This document shows, piece by piece, positions 1 to 11,616 of a stretch of 64,000 bases of DNA. The translations under genes were made by a program, and so were the position numbers. Location: assembly GCA_020465985.1 (NCBI GenBank), contig JAANYP010002998.1, positions 204,060 through 268,059 of the forward strand, written 5' to 3'. The notes below the pieces were generated by a model. That model did not search any database. It was not told the DNA's origin and worked only from the letters and a program-made list of their open reading frames with translations. Origin of the DNA: Centrapalus pauciflorus. Its lineage: Eukaryota; Streptophyta; Magnoliopsida; Asterales; Asteraceae. Every line of letters begins with the position of its first letter. Position 1 is the stretch's first letter.

Positions 1-1020
1 GGAAAACTGAATCCGCGATCGACTCTTTATATAGAAAAAGCAAGCGCGGGCGCGTTCGACCAAGCGCAGCCGCGATATATGCAGATATTTTTATTTTTTT
101 TCCCGCTCATTTGAGTGCGGGCGCAAAGAAATCTCCAAATTCAACCTAAACGCAGAATAATTCCATCAGTTAGCAATAAGTAAAGTCCAGAGATATAAAT
201 CTCCAAATTCAACCTAAATGACCTAACCGATTAAGTTATTACCCCACACTTGGTTGGAAACAACCCTCTAACATTGAGCAAAACTTTAATGCTTTTATTG
301 CGACTTTAATTTCACTCAATATTGACGAAAATTAAGACTTAAAATTGATGGAAAAGCATACGACAATTTCTAAGCAATTATGATAAAATTAAAACTCAAC
401 GCATCTCAAATAACTAGAATTAGCTAAATGAACAAATGCAAGAGAATTTATTTTATGCAATTGAATTAAAACTATGAACTAACTAGATGCAAAAGACTAT
501 GAAAAAGAAAAATGCAGATTTGACTTTTAAAAAGTCAAACTGCCTTCACATTTTTATTCAATTTAGCAACCGAAAACCTGAAATAACGAAACAAAGAACC
601 ATGTGAGTCAAAGATGGTATGATTAGGCTTTATTTAAGCTAAACAGTAAAAGAAATTTAGCTACGAAACGCAAGTAATTGAGAATTGAAGAATGCGAAAT
701 AAGACTTAAAAAGTCAAAAGGCAATTGCAAGAAAGTAAATAAGCATGTAAACTTTGAAGAAAACACCACTAACATCAAGAATGCAATCTTAAGACACATA
801 CTCAATGTAAAGGAGACTTATTTAATCAAAAAACAGTCAAAGACATGAAATAAGAACTCAAATGAAGCATCCTTAGAAAAACTTCAACTTATGAACATGC
901 ATAAACAAAAGACATAGCTAACTATAAACAGTAAAATAAAGTGATTATTATTGACGGGGTGCCTCCCGCAAGCGCTAGAATGCAATCTCGAGCCTCCAGC
1001 TAGACTCGGCCCCAAGATAA
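1..1020 (-). other. 3' noncoding end of the Athila element (possible start of 3' LTR)
   Basis: No coding frame is supported. On the minus strand the motif AAGTGTGGGG (around 243-252), a word I associate with the 3' region of such elements, follows the integrase. A GC-rich word cluster at about 13-110 resembles the cluster at 7955-8060 inside the 5' LTR. The resemblance suggests the 3' LTR or a related segment begins somewhere here, but I could not place a TG...CA border. Confidence 0.4.
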
Positions 1021-2396
1021 TCAAACTAAGACGGGGGCCAGGCTGAGTGTAGCCTCACAAACCTGCTCGATAGATGAATCAGTATAGAGCTTCAGTCGGT
1101 GCCCATTTACCTTAATGTTTCCTGATGAATGTTCTAATTCGACTGTCCCATATGGGAACACTTGGGAAACAGTAAATGGTCCTGACCATCGAGACTTAAG
1201 CTTACCAGGAAACAGCTTCAAACGTGAATTGTACAATAGCACCTTGTCGCCTATGCTGAATTCCTTGGTAGATATCATGTCATCATGTCGTCTCTTCATC
1301 CTCGCCTTATAGATTGACTCATTCGTGTAGGCGTCCTCCCGTAGCTCATCCAATTCATTGAGCTGCAACTTCCTTTCATTACCTGCGCTTGACAAATCAA
1401 AATTAGACCAACGTAAAGCCTAATATGCCCTATGCTCTAGCTCGACTGGAAGGTGACACGCTTTGCCATAAACTAGCCTATAAGGTGTAAGTCCGGTAGG
1501 CATTTTGTGTGCAGTCCTAAATGCCCAAAGCGCGTCGTCGAGCTTGTCAGCCCATCTACTCATATGCTCACCTATTGTTCTCTCTAAGATACACTTGAGA
1601 CCACGGTTGGTCACTTCACCTTGGCCATTTGTTTGTGGATGATATGGAGTTGCTAATTAGTGAGTAACTCCATATTTCTCCAAGGCCTTAGAGAACTATG
1701 AATTGCATAATGCGTACCTCTATCACTAATGATAGCCTTAGGAGCACCGAACCTAGCAAATAGCTTTCGCAGGAAGGAAACGACTACACGTGCGTCATTA
1801 GTAGGGAGCGCCTGTGCCTCAACCCACTTCGACACGTAGTCGACAGCAACAAGGATGTACTTACACCCACGAGAGGACGGGAATGGTCCCATGAAATCAA
1901 TGCCCCACACTTCGAATATCTCACATATCTGAATGTTAGTGAGGGGAATCCCGTGGCGATTCGATATGTTTCCACTCCTCTGACAAGCATCACATGCTTT
2001 CACGTAGTCCCTAGCATCCTGAAAGATCGTGGGCTAGTAGAAACCTGCATCAAATACCTTCCGAGCTGTGGTATTTGGACCATGGTGTCCTCCGGTGGGA
2101 CCGATGTGGGATGCGTATAAGATCTGCATAGCCTCATCACCATGAACACAACGCCGAATAATCTGATCAGCACAAACTCGAAAAAGGTAAGGGTCATCCC
2201 AAAAATAATTCTTCACATCCTTGAAGAATTTCTTTCGTTGCTGATGAGTTAGTCCTTTGACGAGCACATTACCCACCAGATAGTTTGCGTAGTCTGCAAA
2301 CCAAGGGCATTCGTCAACGGTATGTGCCAAACAAAGGGACTCATCTGGGAAAGACGCCTTAATCGCGGAATCATCAAGAGGAAGAAGTGAAGGATC
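1021..2396 (-). pseudogene. pol: Athila integrase, broken
   Basis: Would insert element cDNA into the genome. Visible in order: an H2C2 zinc-binding region (HIGPTGGHHG, then ACDACQRSGN), the catalytic core with VWGIDFMGPF and IISDRG for the two aspartates, and a C-terminal DNA-binding part with GKLKSRWSGPF. Breaks: a TAG for Trp at 2034-2036, a frameshift after ISDRGTHY near 1695 so that the region of the third catalytic residue is scrambled, a stop near 1653, and another TAG for Trp at 1420-1422. The C-terminal 124 residues read cleanly to a stop at 1021. Confidence 0.88.
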
Positions 2397-4192
2397 CTCT
2401 AAACGGCTTAGGTGGTCGGCAGCTAAGTTCTCGGCCCCACGTTTGTCTTTGATTTCGATGTCAAACTCCTGAAGGAGCAGAATCCATCGAATCAAACGGG
2501 GCTTGGCATCCTGCTTCTGAAAAAGATATCTCAAAGCAGAGTGATCGGTGAAAACCACTGTCTTTGAGAGGATCAGATAAGACCTAAACTTCTCAAATGC
2601 ATATACTATAGCTAGCAGCTCTTTCTCAGTAGTAGTATAATTTCACTGAGCATCAGTGAGAGTCTTGCTAGCATAGTATATTGCATGGAAACAGTTTTCC
2701 TTTCTTTGCCCCAACACTGCCCCCACAGCATAATCCCTGGCATCACACATCAACTCATATGGTAATTTCCAGTCGGGAGCCACCATGATGGGGGCAGAAA
2801 CAAGCTTTTCCTTTAGAGTATTAAAGGCATGCACACACGAATCATCAAAATCAAATGTGGCATCCTTTTCCAAAAGTTTTGTCATGGGACGGGCAATTAA
2901 TGAAAAATCTTTAATAAACCGCCGGTAAAAACCGGCATGCCCAAGGAAACTTCTAATCGCTCTAACAGAAGCAGGGTGAGGCAGCTTAGAAATCGTCTCG
3001 ATCTTAGCTCTATCAACCTCAATACCCTTAGCAGAGATTTTGCGGCCGAGAACAATTCCTTCTCGCACCATAGAGTGACACTTTTCCCAACTGAGGACCA
3101 AATTGGCCTCCTCACACCGGGCAAGCATACTATCTAAATTCGCAAGGCACGAAGAAAAAGAACTACCGAACACAGAAAAATCATCCATGAACACTTCCAC
3201 ACTCTTCTCAAGCATATCATTGAAGATAGATACCATACATCTTTGGAACGTCGCAGGCGCATTGCATAACCCGAATGGCATACGCCATTATGCGAACGTT
3301 TCGTAGGGACATGTGAAAGTGGTCTTGTCCTGGTCCTCAGGGCTGATAGGGATCTGAAAGTAACCCGAAAAACCATCAAGGAAACAATAGAACTCATTCC
3401 CTGACAATCTTTCGAGCATTTGATCAATGAAGGGTAATGGAAAATGATTCTTACGGGTGGCATCATTGAGTTTGCGATAGTCGATGCAAACTCGCCATCC
3501 CGTGACCGTCCTCGATGGAATCAATTCATTCTTGTCATTAAGAACGACGGTCATCCCCCCTTTCTTTGGGACCACATGATTGGACTAACCCATGGCGAGT
3601 CAGAGATTGGATATATCATACCAGCATCAGGAAGCTTCAACACTTCCTTCTTGATGACCTCGTGAATTTTTGGATTGACCCTCCTTTGGGGTTGAATCAC
3701 AGGTTTGAAATCCTCTTCCATCAGAATCTTATGAGTTCAATAAGCAGGACTGATACCCTTGATATCAGAGATTTTCCACGCGATGGCCTGCTTGTGGGAT
3801 TTCAAGACCTGGATCAATCTCGCTTTTTCTTCAGGTGAAAGGTCTTTGGCTATAATTAACGGAAGCTGAGATGACCCCTCCAGATAAGCATACTCTTTAT
3901 GCGCTGGTAACTCTTTCAGCTCAAGAGTCGGAGGGTCTTCAATCGAGGATTTGGCTTTGATACTTTCCTTCGGATCTAACGTAACAATCTCCTCATGAGC
4001 ACGAGATGTCTCTATCATGCACAAAGGAAAGCTATCAATGGAATCAGAGAGACATACAGAAATATCAGAATCAAGAGATAATGAGCATAGAGATATATCA
4101 TCATCGATAGACTCTCCATCTTCAAAAGAAGTGGATCTCTCATACCCAATCAACAGAGACTTAACGAGCGTCTCATCAATCTCAGAATGCAT
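2397..4192 (-). pseudogene. pol: Athila reverse transcriptase and RNase H, broken
   Basis: Copies element RNA into DNA and degrades the template. The acidic linker (IAWKISDIKGISP) precedes RT. RT motifs are WRVCIDYRKLN, then MPFGLCNAPATF, and the active site VFMDDF with both aspartates kept. RNase H shows ELMCDARDYAVGAVLGQ, then VFTDHSALRYL and ADHLSRLED. Breaks: TGA at 3737-3739; a 1-base loss near 3583 just before VPKKGG; TAA at 3288-3290; TGA at 2643-2645. Apart from the frameshift the pieces lie in one frame, so the gene decayed mostly by point changes. Confidence 0.9.
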
Positions 4193-4195
4193 TTC

Positions 4196-4684
4196 TTAGT
4201 CAGAAGAGCTACAGGATCGAACAAAGCAAATCGACTCCACAGTATCATCAGCTCTCTGCATAGCTTTGTCAACATCAAAACTGACATGCTCATCTCCCAC
4301 TCTAAGGGTCAACATCCTGTCCAAAACATCGATCATTGCACGGGATGTCGCTAAAAATGGACGCCCTAGAATGAGAGGAACATAGTTGTCTTCATGTATA
4401 TCCATGATGACAAAGTCTACGGGAAATACAAACTTATCAACTTTCACCAGCATGTTCTCTGCGATACCCCGAGGAAATTTCACTGATCGGTCTGCCAACT
4501 GAATACTCATACGAGTGGGCTTTGGCTCTCCGAGACCGAGTCTAGCATATAGAGATGTGGGCATAAGATTGATGCTAGCTCCTAAATCAGCAAGGGCATT
4601 CGCAACATGCAAGTTACCAATATGACATGGTATGGTGAAACTGCCAGGATCATCTTGCTTGATTGGAAGCTTGTTTTGGAGCAC
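4196..4684 (-). pseudogene. pol: Athila aspartic protease
   Basis: Would cleave the Gag-Pol precursor. The open frame has DPGSFTIPCHIG, then LADLGASINLMP, where LGA replaces the usual D-T/S-G-A, so the catalytic Asp and the following residue are altered unless the Asp is the preceding one (ALADLGAS). The flap and second half (YVPLILGRPFLATSRAMIDV) are intact. It is in the same frame as gag upstream, separated by a TGA at 4688-4690, and as the RT linker downstream, separated by TAA at 4196-4198. One polyprotein was therefore the original state. Confidence 0.85.
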
Positions 4685-4687
4685 AGC

Positions 4688-6667
4688 TCAACACTCGGCG
4701 TTCATCTCTACTGTGTCCAAATCATCAAGGTTCTTACGCTTTGAGAACAGATCCTTTAAGATTTTCGCGTAGTTCGGCATCTGAGCAATCGCATTGATGA
4801 AAGGAATATTGATATGTAACTGTTTGAACAATCCAAGGAATTTTTCGTATTGCTTATCCTTGATTTCCATTTGCAATCTGCTAGGATACGAAATAGGAGG
4901 CTTGTAAGGACTAACTGTAGGCATCGCCGGAGGTGGGACGTGTGCGGTACTTGTTATACTAGGAATGTGCACCTGGTCCGTGATAGTCTCCAGATCATCC
5001 TCAAGAACAACAATTTCAAGAGGGGAAGAAGCAGAATGGGGAGGAAGTGATGGCCCTACAGTCTCGTTACCACTACGCGTGATAATCATTTTTGCTTCAG
5101 CCTTTGGATTTGGCACAATATCACTCGGAAGACCACCAGGCTGTCGCTCATTCTGCGCTTTAGCTATCTGTCCAATTTGGATTTCTAAATTCTTTATAAC
5201 AGCCTGTTGGTTCCTTGTGATAGTCTCTTGGTTAGCCATGAACTTCATTATCATATACTCTAAATTCGACCTCTCTTGTGGCTGTTGTGCAGCCTGAGGA
5301 CGTGGAGGATTCTGATAAGGGCTACCAGACTGGCCATAGAATTGTTGCGGTCGAGTATGCTGCTGAAAATGACCATGAGAGGAAGAAGAAGATTGCCCCT
5401 GGTGAGAGGCAAACTGGGGTCTCTGAAGCATATGTGGTCTCGGATTCATGAAACCAGGAGGTGGCTTATTCTGGGAATAATTTGGATAGTTCGGGTTCGG
5501 GTTAGCATACTTATACATGCCACCTCCAGAATCGCCAGATGAATAGTAAACCTCCTCCTGATTGGGGTAAGAGTAAGCCGCCTGACACTAATAGCTCGAA
5601 TGTGGCCCACCACAAGCATCACATGATTTATACACAGCTTGCACGGGAGCTGGCATGGCTTGTGGTTGACTATTCTGCGTGAGCTGCTCAAATTTTGTTG
5701 TGAGTGCGGCTATTGCAGCGGCTTGCTTGGAATCTGAGGCTCCCCATCTGAAGTACTCACTGGGTGTCTGATGCTGATTCATCACCAAGTCATCTAAAAT
5801 CTCAACCGCCTCCTCATGAGTCTTTCTATAGACAGATCCACTACAAGCGGAATCAATCAAAGAATGATACATCGGGTGCACACCTTGGTAGAAGACTTTG
5901 ACTCGATGATTGAGTGTTAGATTATGGTTTGGACACTTCATTATGGATTCCTTGTACCGCTCCCATGATTCACGTAAGGACTCTTCAGGCTTCTGCCTGA
6001 ATCCCAGAATTTCACTCGTAAGCTGAGTGGTACGTGAGGGCGGACAGAACTTTTATAGGAATTGTGCCTCCATTTCATCCCAAGTATGAATTGAATTGGA
6101 TAGAAGGGCATCATACCACGTGAGAGCACGTCTAGTAAGCGAGTACGGGAATAGCATCAATCGAATGATTTCTTTCGGGACTTGATTCACCTTATACGGA
6201 CCGCACGCTTTCCTGAATTTCTTCAGGTGTGCGTAAGTATCCTCAGATGTTATCCCACAGTACTGAGCATTATTTTGAACTAAAGTGATGAGACTGGACT
6301 TTAGCTCAAAATTGACTGCATCAAAACCTGGGATGACAATGGCACCTTCCTAGTCGTCGGTGACCGGTCGGTTCAGCTCAAGCATGGTGCGTCGGTCGCC
6401 CATGTTTGGCTCAGAAGAATTATCGAAGGAGGAAGAAGAAGAATCAGATGAATCAGAAGAAGGCTAAGAAGGAGAGATTGGAGGTAACTCGACAACCAAA
6501 TCAATATGACTTCTGTCAGCCAGCGGAGGGACAGTTTGGTCAGTAGATTCAGATGAGCTAGATAAATTCTCAATGAAAGGATGAGAAGGATGGCGAAGAC
6601 GGTTGTGAAAGGTTCTTTCAAGTTCGTTGTATGGACTTAGAACATGCGGATTGGAATTCCGAGTCAT
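4688..6667 (-). pseudogene. gag: Athila gag, broken
   Basis: Structural particle protein. The first Met at 6667 opens MTRNSNPHVLSPYNELERT. A serine/aspartate-rich stretch follows, then the gag core, with RRALTWYDALLSNSIHTWDE and SLRESWERYKE seen in the same frame. A cysteine pair CDACGG lies near 5600, and the C-terminal part is Pro/Gln/Ser-rich. In-frame stops: 6464-6466, 6350-6352, 6053-6055, 5588-5590 and 4688-4690. No frameshift is needed to connect the pieces, which argues for slow decay after insertion. Confidence 0.85.
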
Positions 6668-6755
6668 AAACCATTCACAAACACTGAGAGGGTGGATAGA
6701 ATAGCATAAATCGGCTAATCTACCATCTAAACCATTTCACAATATCTCTAGCCGT

Positions 6756-6773
6756 TCCCCGGCAACGGCGCCA
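6756..6773 (-). other. Primer binding site, tRNA-Asp type
   Basis: Minus strand TGGCGCCGTTGCCGGGGA, two bases inside the LTR end (…GATCA). This 18-mer is the classic Athila primer site, complementary to the 3' end of a tRNA-Asp. It fixes the element's orientation and the inner border of its 5' LTR. Confidence 0.9.
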
Positions 6774-6775
6774 TT

Positions 6776-8275
6776 TGATCTTTGCAGATTTGACAATTCA
6801 AATCAAAAGAATGAAGAAAGCCTAAGTCATATCAAATACCACTGGCAGTGTACTAGTCGTAGTTAATATAGCTAGAAGCTGACCTCGGGGATTATCGAAC
6901 TCAGGGAACGGCACTAACAATCGAGATACCGATATTAAGATATATATTAAAAGCAACACTCACTTGGACACGTCTTTTAGGATTAATGGAGTAAAATGGT
7001 GTAAAAACACTTAAGATGTTTTTGGTCAAAGAAAATTAAGTTGGAATTAAATCCAACCGTTTTAAATCTTTTAAGCTTAAGAGTTTGAAACTTTGATGTA
7101 AAACCGATTCATGGACATATTTTATTAATTTCAGAAAATCAAGTATGGAGTTCCCCAGTATTCCCCAATTTCTAAAAATCAACAATAAATGTCTTTACGA
7201 TTAATTAAGTCAACTAAATCTAGCTTTTAGAGATTAAAACTGTCTACACGTCAAGCGCTCGGAAATAACTCTAAATATTCAATTTAGCCGCATAAACATC
7301 AATCAAGTCTAAGGAAATCAAAGATTAAATTAATCCTATAATCTCAATACTGCTAAGAATTAATTTTCATACAATGATTTCACAATTTATTAACTAGTCA
7401 CTTTCTCATAATCTCAATAATGCTAGAAATGGCAACCAATTAATAAATCACTTAAATTTGATCAAGTTTATAAAAATCAACATTTATAATCAATGATCAT
7501 GATCACAATATTGCTAGAATATCAACTATAATTCTGATTTTACGCATATTAATCGTATGAATCAAGAATACATCAATGAATCAAACACTTTTCAACCAAA
7601 ACCATCAAATACTCCACTAATCCATGTAAAAACGTAACCAAGCAAGTGCTTGGCTAAACTACTCACTAATCATGATAAAAACAATAAAATAAACGAGATC
7701 TATACAAAACATAATAATTTCATAAAGTAAATTCGGAAAGAATGTACCAAAAACCGGATGAGAAACGAGAAACACCCGCAACCGAATGCTTTGATCCACT
7801 CAATAGTCGAATGAGTCACTAATCTACCCTAAACTAAGCTAAAAACATAAAACTAGCGAACACATACTAATCGCACTCTAATCTATGTGAAAAAGTTCGT
7901 CTAAAAAATGCATGAAAATTAACGAAACGACTATTTTCTTTTATATTTTTCAAGGATCGCGGCCTCGCTGTGGCCATCGCGGGCGAGATAAAGAGCATGG
8001 GCGCGTTCTTTCGATCGCAGGCAAGTGCGGCCGTGCTTATGTGGTCGCAGCCGCGATCAGGTCATTTCGGTCAAAGTCAACAGGATTCCAAGGGAGATCG
8101 GCTCAGCCCGTAAATTTGACGCTTAAGCTCCATAATCCATTCTTTTCCAATTTAGGCAACCTTCGAACTGCGAAACACAAAAATGGACAAACCAGAGTTG
8201 TATTTAAACAATTCGAGGCAAAAATAACCCAAATCCGAGGAAAAATATGACTGAAAAATATGTACAAAATATGTC
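6776..8275 (-). repeat. Athila 5' LTR (about 1.5 kb)
   Basis: Starts two bases outside the primer site (plus-strand TGATC) and runs to the point where copia A integrase homology begins, about 8270-8280. It is AT-rich with no coding frame; a GC-rich block lies at 7955-8060. The length fits Athila LTRs. The right border is inferred from where A starts to match copia C (58090 onward), so it may be off by about 10 bases. Confidence 0.75.
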
Positions 8276-8960
8276 ATAACAGATAGCAGGCACGCTGATT
8301 GGGTTCTCAGACCAAGTTGAGAACTGATACGGGATAAGGGTAAAACGTATCAGAAGTGATAACCGAACAAGATTTAAAAACGCAGTAATTGGTGTATATT
8401 GCCTAACTAAAGGCATAGTGCATCAATTTAGTGCACCATATGATCCACAACAAAATGGGATGGCAGAATGGAAAAACAGATCATTGATTGAGGCATCAAG
8501 GACCATGCTCTCGGATTCAAAGCTTCCCACTATGGTTTGGGGGGAGGCAGTGACTACCACATGTCATGTGCTAAACAGAGTCCTTACTGTCAAATCTTTG
8601 AACAAAACCTGTTATGAAATTCTGAATAAGCGACCACTGAATTTAACTAGCTTTGAACCATTTGGGGTGTAATGTACTTTGTTAAAAACGAAACATCAAC
8701 CGAAGTTTGGTGAAAAGGTTGACGAAGGATACATCCTAGGTTATGTCCCAAATTCACCAAACAATAGGGCTTTTTAATAAAACTATTGTTACAGTAGAAA
8801 TTGTGTTTAACAATATTGATGTAACAAGTTATTCACATAAACCCCAAATTGGTCCAGAATGGTTATTTGATTATGACTCAGTGTTTGAATCATTTAACAT
8901 TCGTTTTAGTGGTGATGCAGGAACTGTGAAAATGACTTTTCATCATTAAATCTTAATGAC
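8276..8960 (+). pseudogene. pol: Copia A integrase, C-terminal half, broken
   Basis: The clearest frame (8418-8672) has HQFSAPYDPQQNGMAEWKN, the copia motif that carries the third catalytic residue region, then TMLSDSKLPTMVWGEAV. The usual Glu/Arg after 'VAE' is Trp here (MAEWKN against VAERKN in copia C). The frame stops at 8672 where C reads on through GVPCTLM, and small indels follow to about 8960. N-terminal zinc and first catalytic Asp are absent. Confidence 0.88.
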
Positions 8961-9088
8961 GAGGGTAGGGTCTTTCCAAATTTGAGCATTCCCACAACAT
9001 TTGAAAAATTATATTGACAGATTACGGGTCCCCAACAAATGAAGAACCTTGGTTGCCTACGGATGAGAATCATATAAACAATTCAGCC

Positions 9089-9454
9089 TCAAAAGACAGT
9101 GATCACGATGAGGATGTTGTTCCGTCTGAAGTCACACCCCCATTAGGTGAAATAGGATCAAATTTGGGAGACAATCATCAGGTCGATGCAATTGAAACAT
9201 CGAGGATAAATAGGATCATCCTGTTGAAGACATCATTGGGAATCCAAATGCTGGTGTGAGAACTCGGAGTATCAAAAGACAGTGATCACGAGGAGGATGT
9301 TGTTCCGTCTGAAGTCACACCCCCATTAGGTGAAATAGGATCAAATCTGGGAGACAATCATCAGGTCGATGCAATTGAAACATCGAGGATAAATAGGATC
9401 ATCCTGTTGAAGACATCATTGGGAATCCAAATGCTGGTGTGAGAACTCGGAGTA
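9089..9454 (+). repeat. 183-bp tandem duplication in copia A
   Basis: Two adjacent copies, 9089-9271 and 9272-9454, each running from TCAAAAGACAGTGATCACGA to GAGAACTCGGAGTA, with very few differences. The length is 61 codons, so the frame is kept. Copia C has one copy only (about 58890-59075), so the duplication arose in A, in the acidic linker between integrase and RT. Confidence 0.95.
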
Positions 9455-10111
9455 TTGTGAATATTAACACAATGTTGTTATCGATGATGAATGACTCCGA
9501 AGCATTTCGCACTTATCTGTACTCTTGTTTCACATCGCAAGTTGAGCCGAAGAATGTACAAATGGCTCTGAAGGATAATTCTTGGGTTGAAGCTATGCAA
9601 GAGGAACTTTCACAGTTCAAAAAGAAGGAAGTCTGGAAGTTAGTGCCTTTGCCTCGTGTAGAAGTTGCTATAGGGACCAAATGGGACTTTAAGTGCAAAA
9701 GGGATGATCGAGGCATCGTTACACGTAACAGGGCAACACTTGTAGTTAAAGGGTTCAACCAAGAAGAAGGTATTGATTTTAATGAGGTGTTAGCACCAGT
9801 AGTGAGGCTTGAAGCTATTCGATTGTTTCAAGCGTTCGCATCCTTCAAAGGCTTCAAAGTTTGTCAGCTAGACGTCAAGAGTGCCTTCTTGTACAGGAAA
9901 GTGAAGGAATTGCTTTATGTTGAGCAACCGCCAGGGTTTAATGATTCTAAGTATCCAGACAGAGTATATAGATTGGATAAGGCTCTGTATGGATTTCATC
10001 AGGCACCTAGGGAGTGGTACGAGACACTGTCTACTCACCTCTTGGACAATGGGTTCGAGAGAGGGAGAATAGATAGTACACTGTTCATTAAAAGGAAAGG
10101 TGATGATTTTG
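9439..10111 (+). pseudogene. pol: Copia A reverse transcriptase, N-terminal part
   Basis: Starts in the linker and carries QMALKDNSWVEAMQEELSQF, IGTKWDFKCKRDDRG, VVKGFNQEEGIDFNEV and QLDVKSAFLYRKV, the first half of the copia RVT_2 domain. Small changes from the copia consensus are visible (NRATLVV where C has NKARLVV). The frame is cut after FIKRKGDDF by the insertion beginning at about 10112; the second half resumes at 11617. Confidence 0.92.
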
Positions 10112-10563
10112 CCGAATTTTATTTATTTATGGGCTTTTATAGATAAAAGCTACACAACTTGGGAGACAAACACTAAAAACCAATCTTAATCCATGATTTG
10201 GATTAAAATAAGAAACTTGTTTGATTATTTTGCGAAGCAACATGAGCATTATTTTGCAAAGCTTTACATGGATCCACATCTTCTTTGCCCATGGTTAGGA
10301 TCATATCATTCGCCCCCTCTTGAGAGTGATTTGTCCTCAGATCAGCACGTGTATATTGCATACAACTTTAAATAATTAACGTAAACAAAAGAATGAGGAT
10401 ATTTCTCCACCTTCTTCGACTTTATTTTTTTTCTACTTTTTGTTTGTTTTCTTATCCTTCTTTTTCAATAGCCTTTTTTCAAAATTTTCCTTTATAGAAA
10501 TTAAATATAAGATGAGAAAGAACATAAGATAGAAATGATAAGAAAAAACAAACCAATAGAAGT

Positions 10564-10576
10564 GGCTCTGATACCA
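10564..10576 (-). other. Primer binding site, initiator-Met type
   Basis: Minus strand reads TTTGGTATCAGAGCC directly after the LTR end GATCACATCA. TGGTATCAGAGCC is complementary to the 3' end of initiator tRNA-Met. It gives the orientation of the short element. Confidence 0.85.
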
Positions 10577-10669
10577 AATGATGTGATCTCACCCGATGAA
10601 TATGAGATTGATCACAAGTTGCCCGATTGTTCTATTGGATGCTATTATGATATATGGATAGAACCGCGA

Positions 10670-10762
10670 CCCGTTGCCTATAAACGAGGCAAGAACCTTG
10701 GTATATATAGTGAAATCGCGACCCGTTGCGAAGAAAGAGGCAAGAACCTTGGTATAAGAAAA
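10670..10762 (+). repeat. Imperfect tandem repeat in the short LTR element
   Basis: The phrase CGCGACCCGTTGC…GAGGCAAGAACCTTGGTATA occurs twice, starting at about 10673 and about 10717. It lies just inside the LTR beside the primer site. Confidence 0.8.
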
Positions 10763-11616
10763 CACCACAACCAACCCACCAAGTTGATTGATAAGTTTTG
10801 AACGCCACAAGCTAGAACACTTGATAAGTTCTAAAAGTTCGTATGGAACAATAAGAGTTAAAAACTCACAATATTACTCAAATGATGGATGATTACAAAT
10901 GAGAACTTTGGCCACTATTTATAGATGAAAATAGAAGGAAAACCAACCATCTAGATAAGTAACAAAACTATCACGATAAGCGATCAAATAAGCAAAACTA
11001 CTTATCAAAAGGGCCTTCTTGTATTTCACTACTTGAATCTTCTAGAATGTGTCTTGGTTCATTGTATCTAGCAAAACCTTTAGTATCCTCCAAGTAAATG
11101 GCAATGACCTTCAAATTGCCTTGAATTGAAGTGAAGGCTTTCAAATTGCCTTGTAATTAATCTTGAGAAGTACATTGAACATGGACACTCTTTTGGGCAG
11201 AATTTTGGACGTGGCCAATGAGCATTTATAGGGCTTTATTCTTCTACAAAAGATAGGAAAAACGCTTAGCTTTCATTGGGATTTCATTAGACTCAAATCT
11301 GGCTTGAAATGAGTGAGTCATTGACAATACATGCGCTAAGTGTGGGGCTATCCGAAATTCTTTATTCATGGGTTATGTTTGGGTAAATAAACATACTTTG
11401 GGCTATGAAAAACAAGGCTAATCATGGGCTTCAACCTGTAGCAAAAATAGGAAGCTTGCTTGGTTATTTTGCGAAAACACGAGAGCATTATTCCGGCAAG
11501 ATTTAATCAGTCCATTGGTAGCATCTCAGAACATCTTGGATTTAGACCTTGTGATAGGCCCGATCTTCCTCCTTAATGGATCTTCATCACCTTGATCATT
11601 AAATGGGTTCTCATCA

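Larger units (their letters stand above)
1..8275 (-). mobile_element. Athila-type Ty3/gypsy LTR retrotransposon, degenerate, left end outside window
   Basis: Read on the minus strand the order is LTR, primer site, gag, protease, RT, RNase H, integrase, 3' noncoding: Ty3/gypsy order. The tRNA-Asp-type primer site and the integrase C-terminus (GKLKSRWSGPF, then VFPYG) are what I know from the Athila lineage. Gag-protease-RT shares one frame from 6667 to about 3584 if stops are ignored. At least ten nonsense codons and several frameshifts make it inactive. The right border abuts the integrase of copia A, so this element most likely inserted into A; the target duplication cannot be checked because the other end is off the window. 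Confidence 0.9.
10112..11616 (-). mobile_element. Short non-autonomous LTR element inserted in copia A RT
   Basis: Minus orientation. Right LTR 10579-11616 (TGATG...CATCA ends). Primer site at 10564-10576. Internal part about 270 bases with no coding frame. Polypurine tract about 10309-10323 (AAGAGGGGGCGAA on minus). A shortened left LTR copy lies at 10112-10308 and shares the stretch TTATTTTGCGAA with 11462-11473. The tract and the following TGATATGATCC look like the end of a chromovirus, so this may be a deletion derivative. The target duplication is not clear. Confidence 0.72.

Noticed and set aside
623..805. 60-residue hydrophobic open frame on minus
   Set aside because: AT-rich noncoding end of the Athila element; composition explains the Phe/Leu content.
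7912..8250. 112-residue open frame on plus
   Set aside because: Lies within the Athila LTR, antisense to the element, and owes its length to the GC-rich words.
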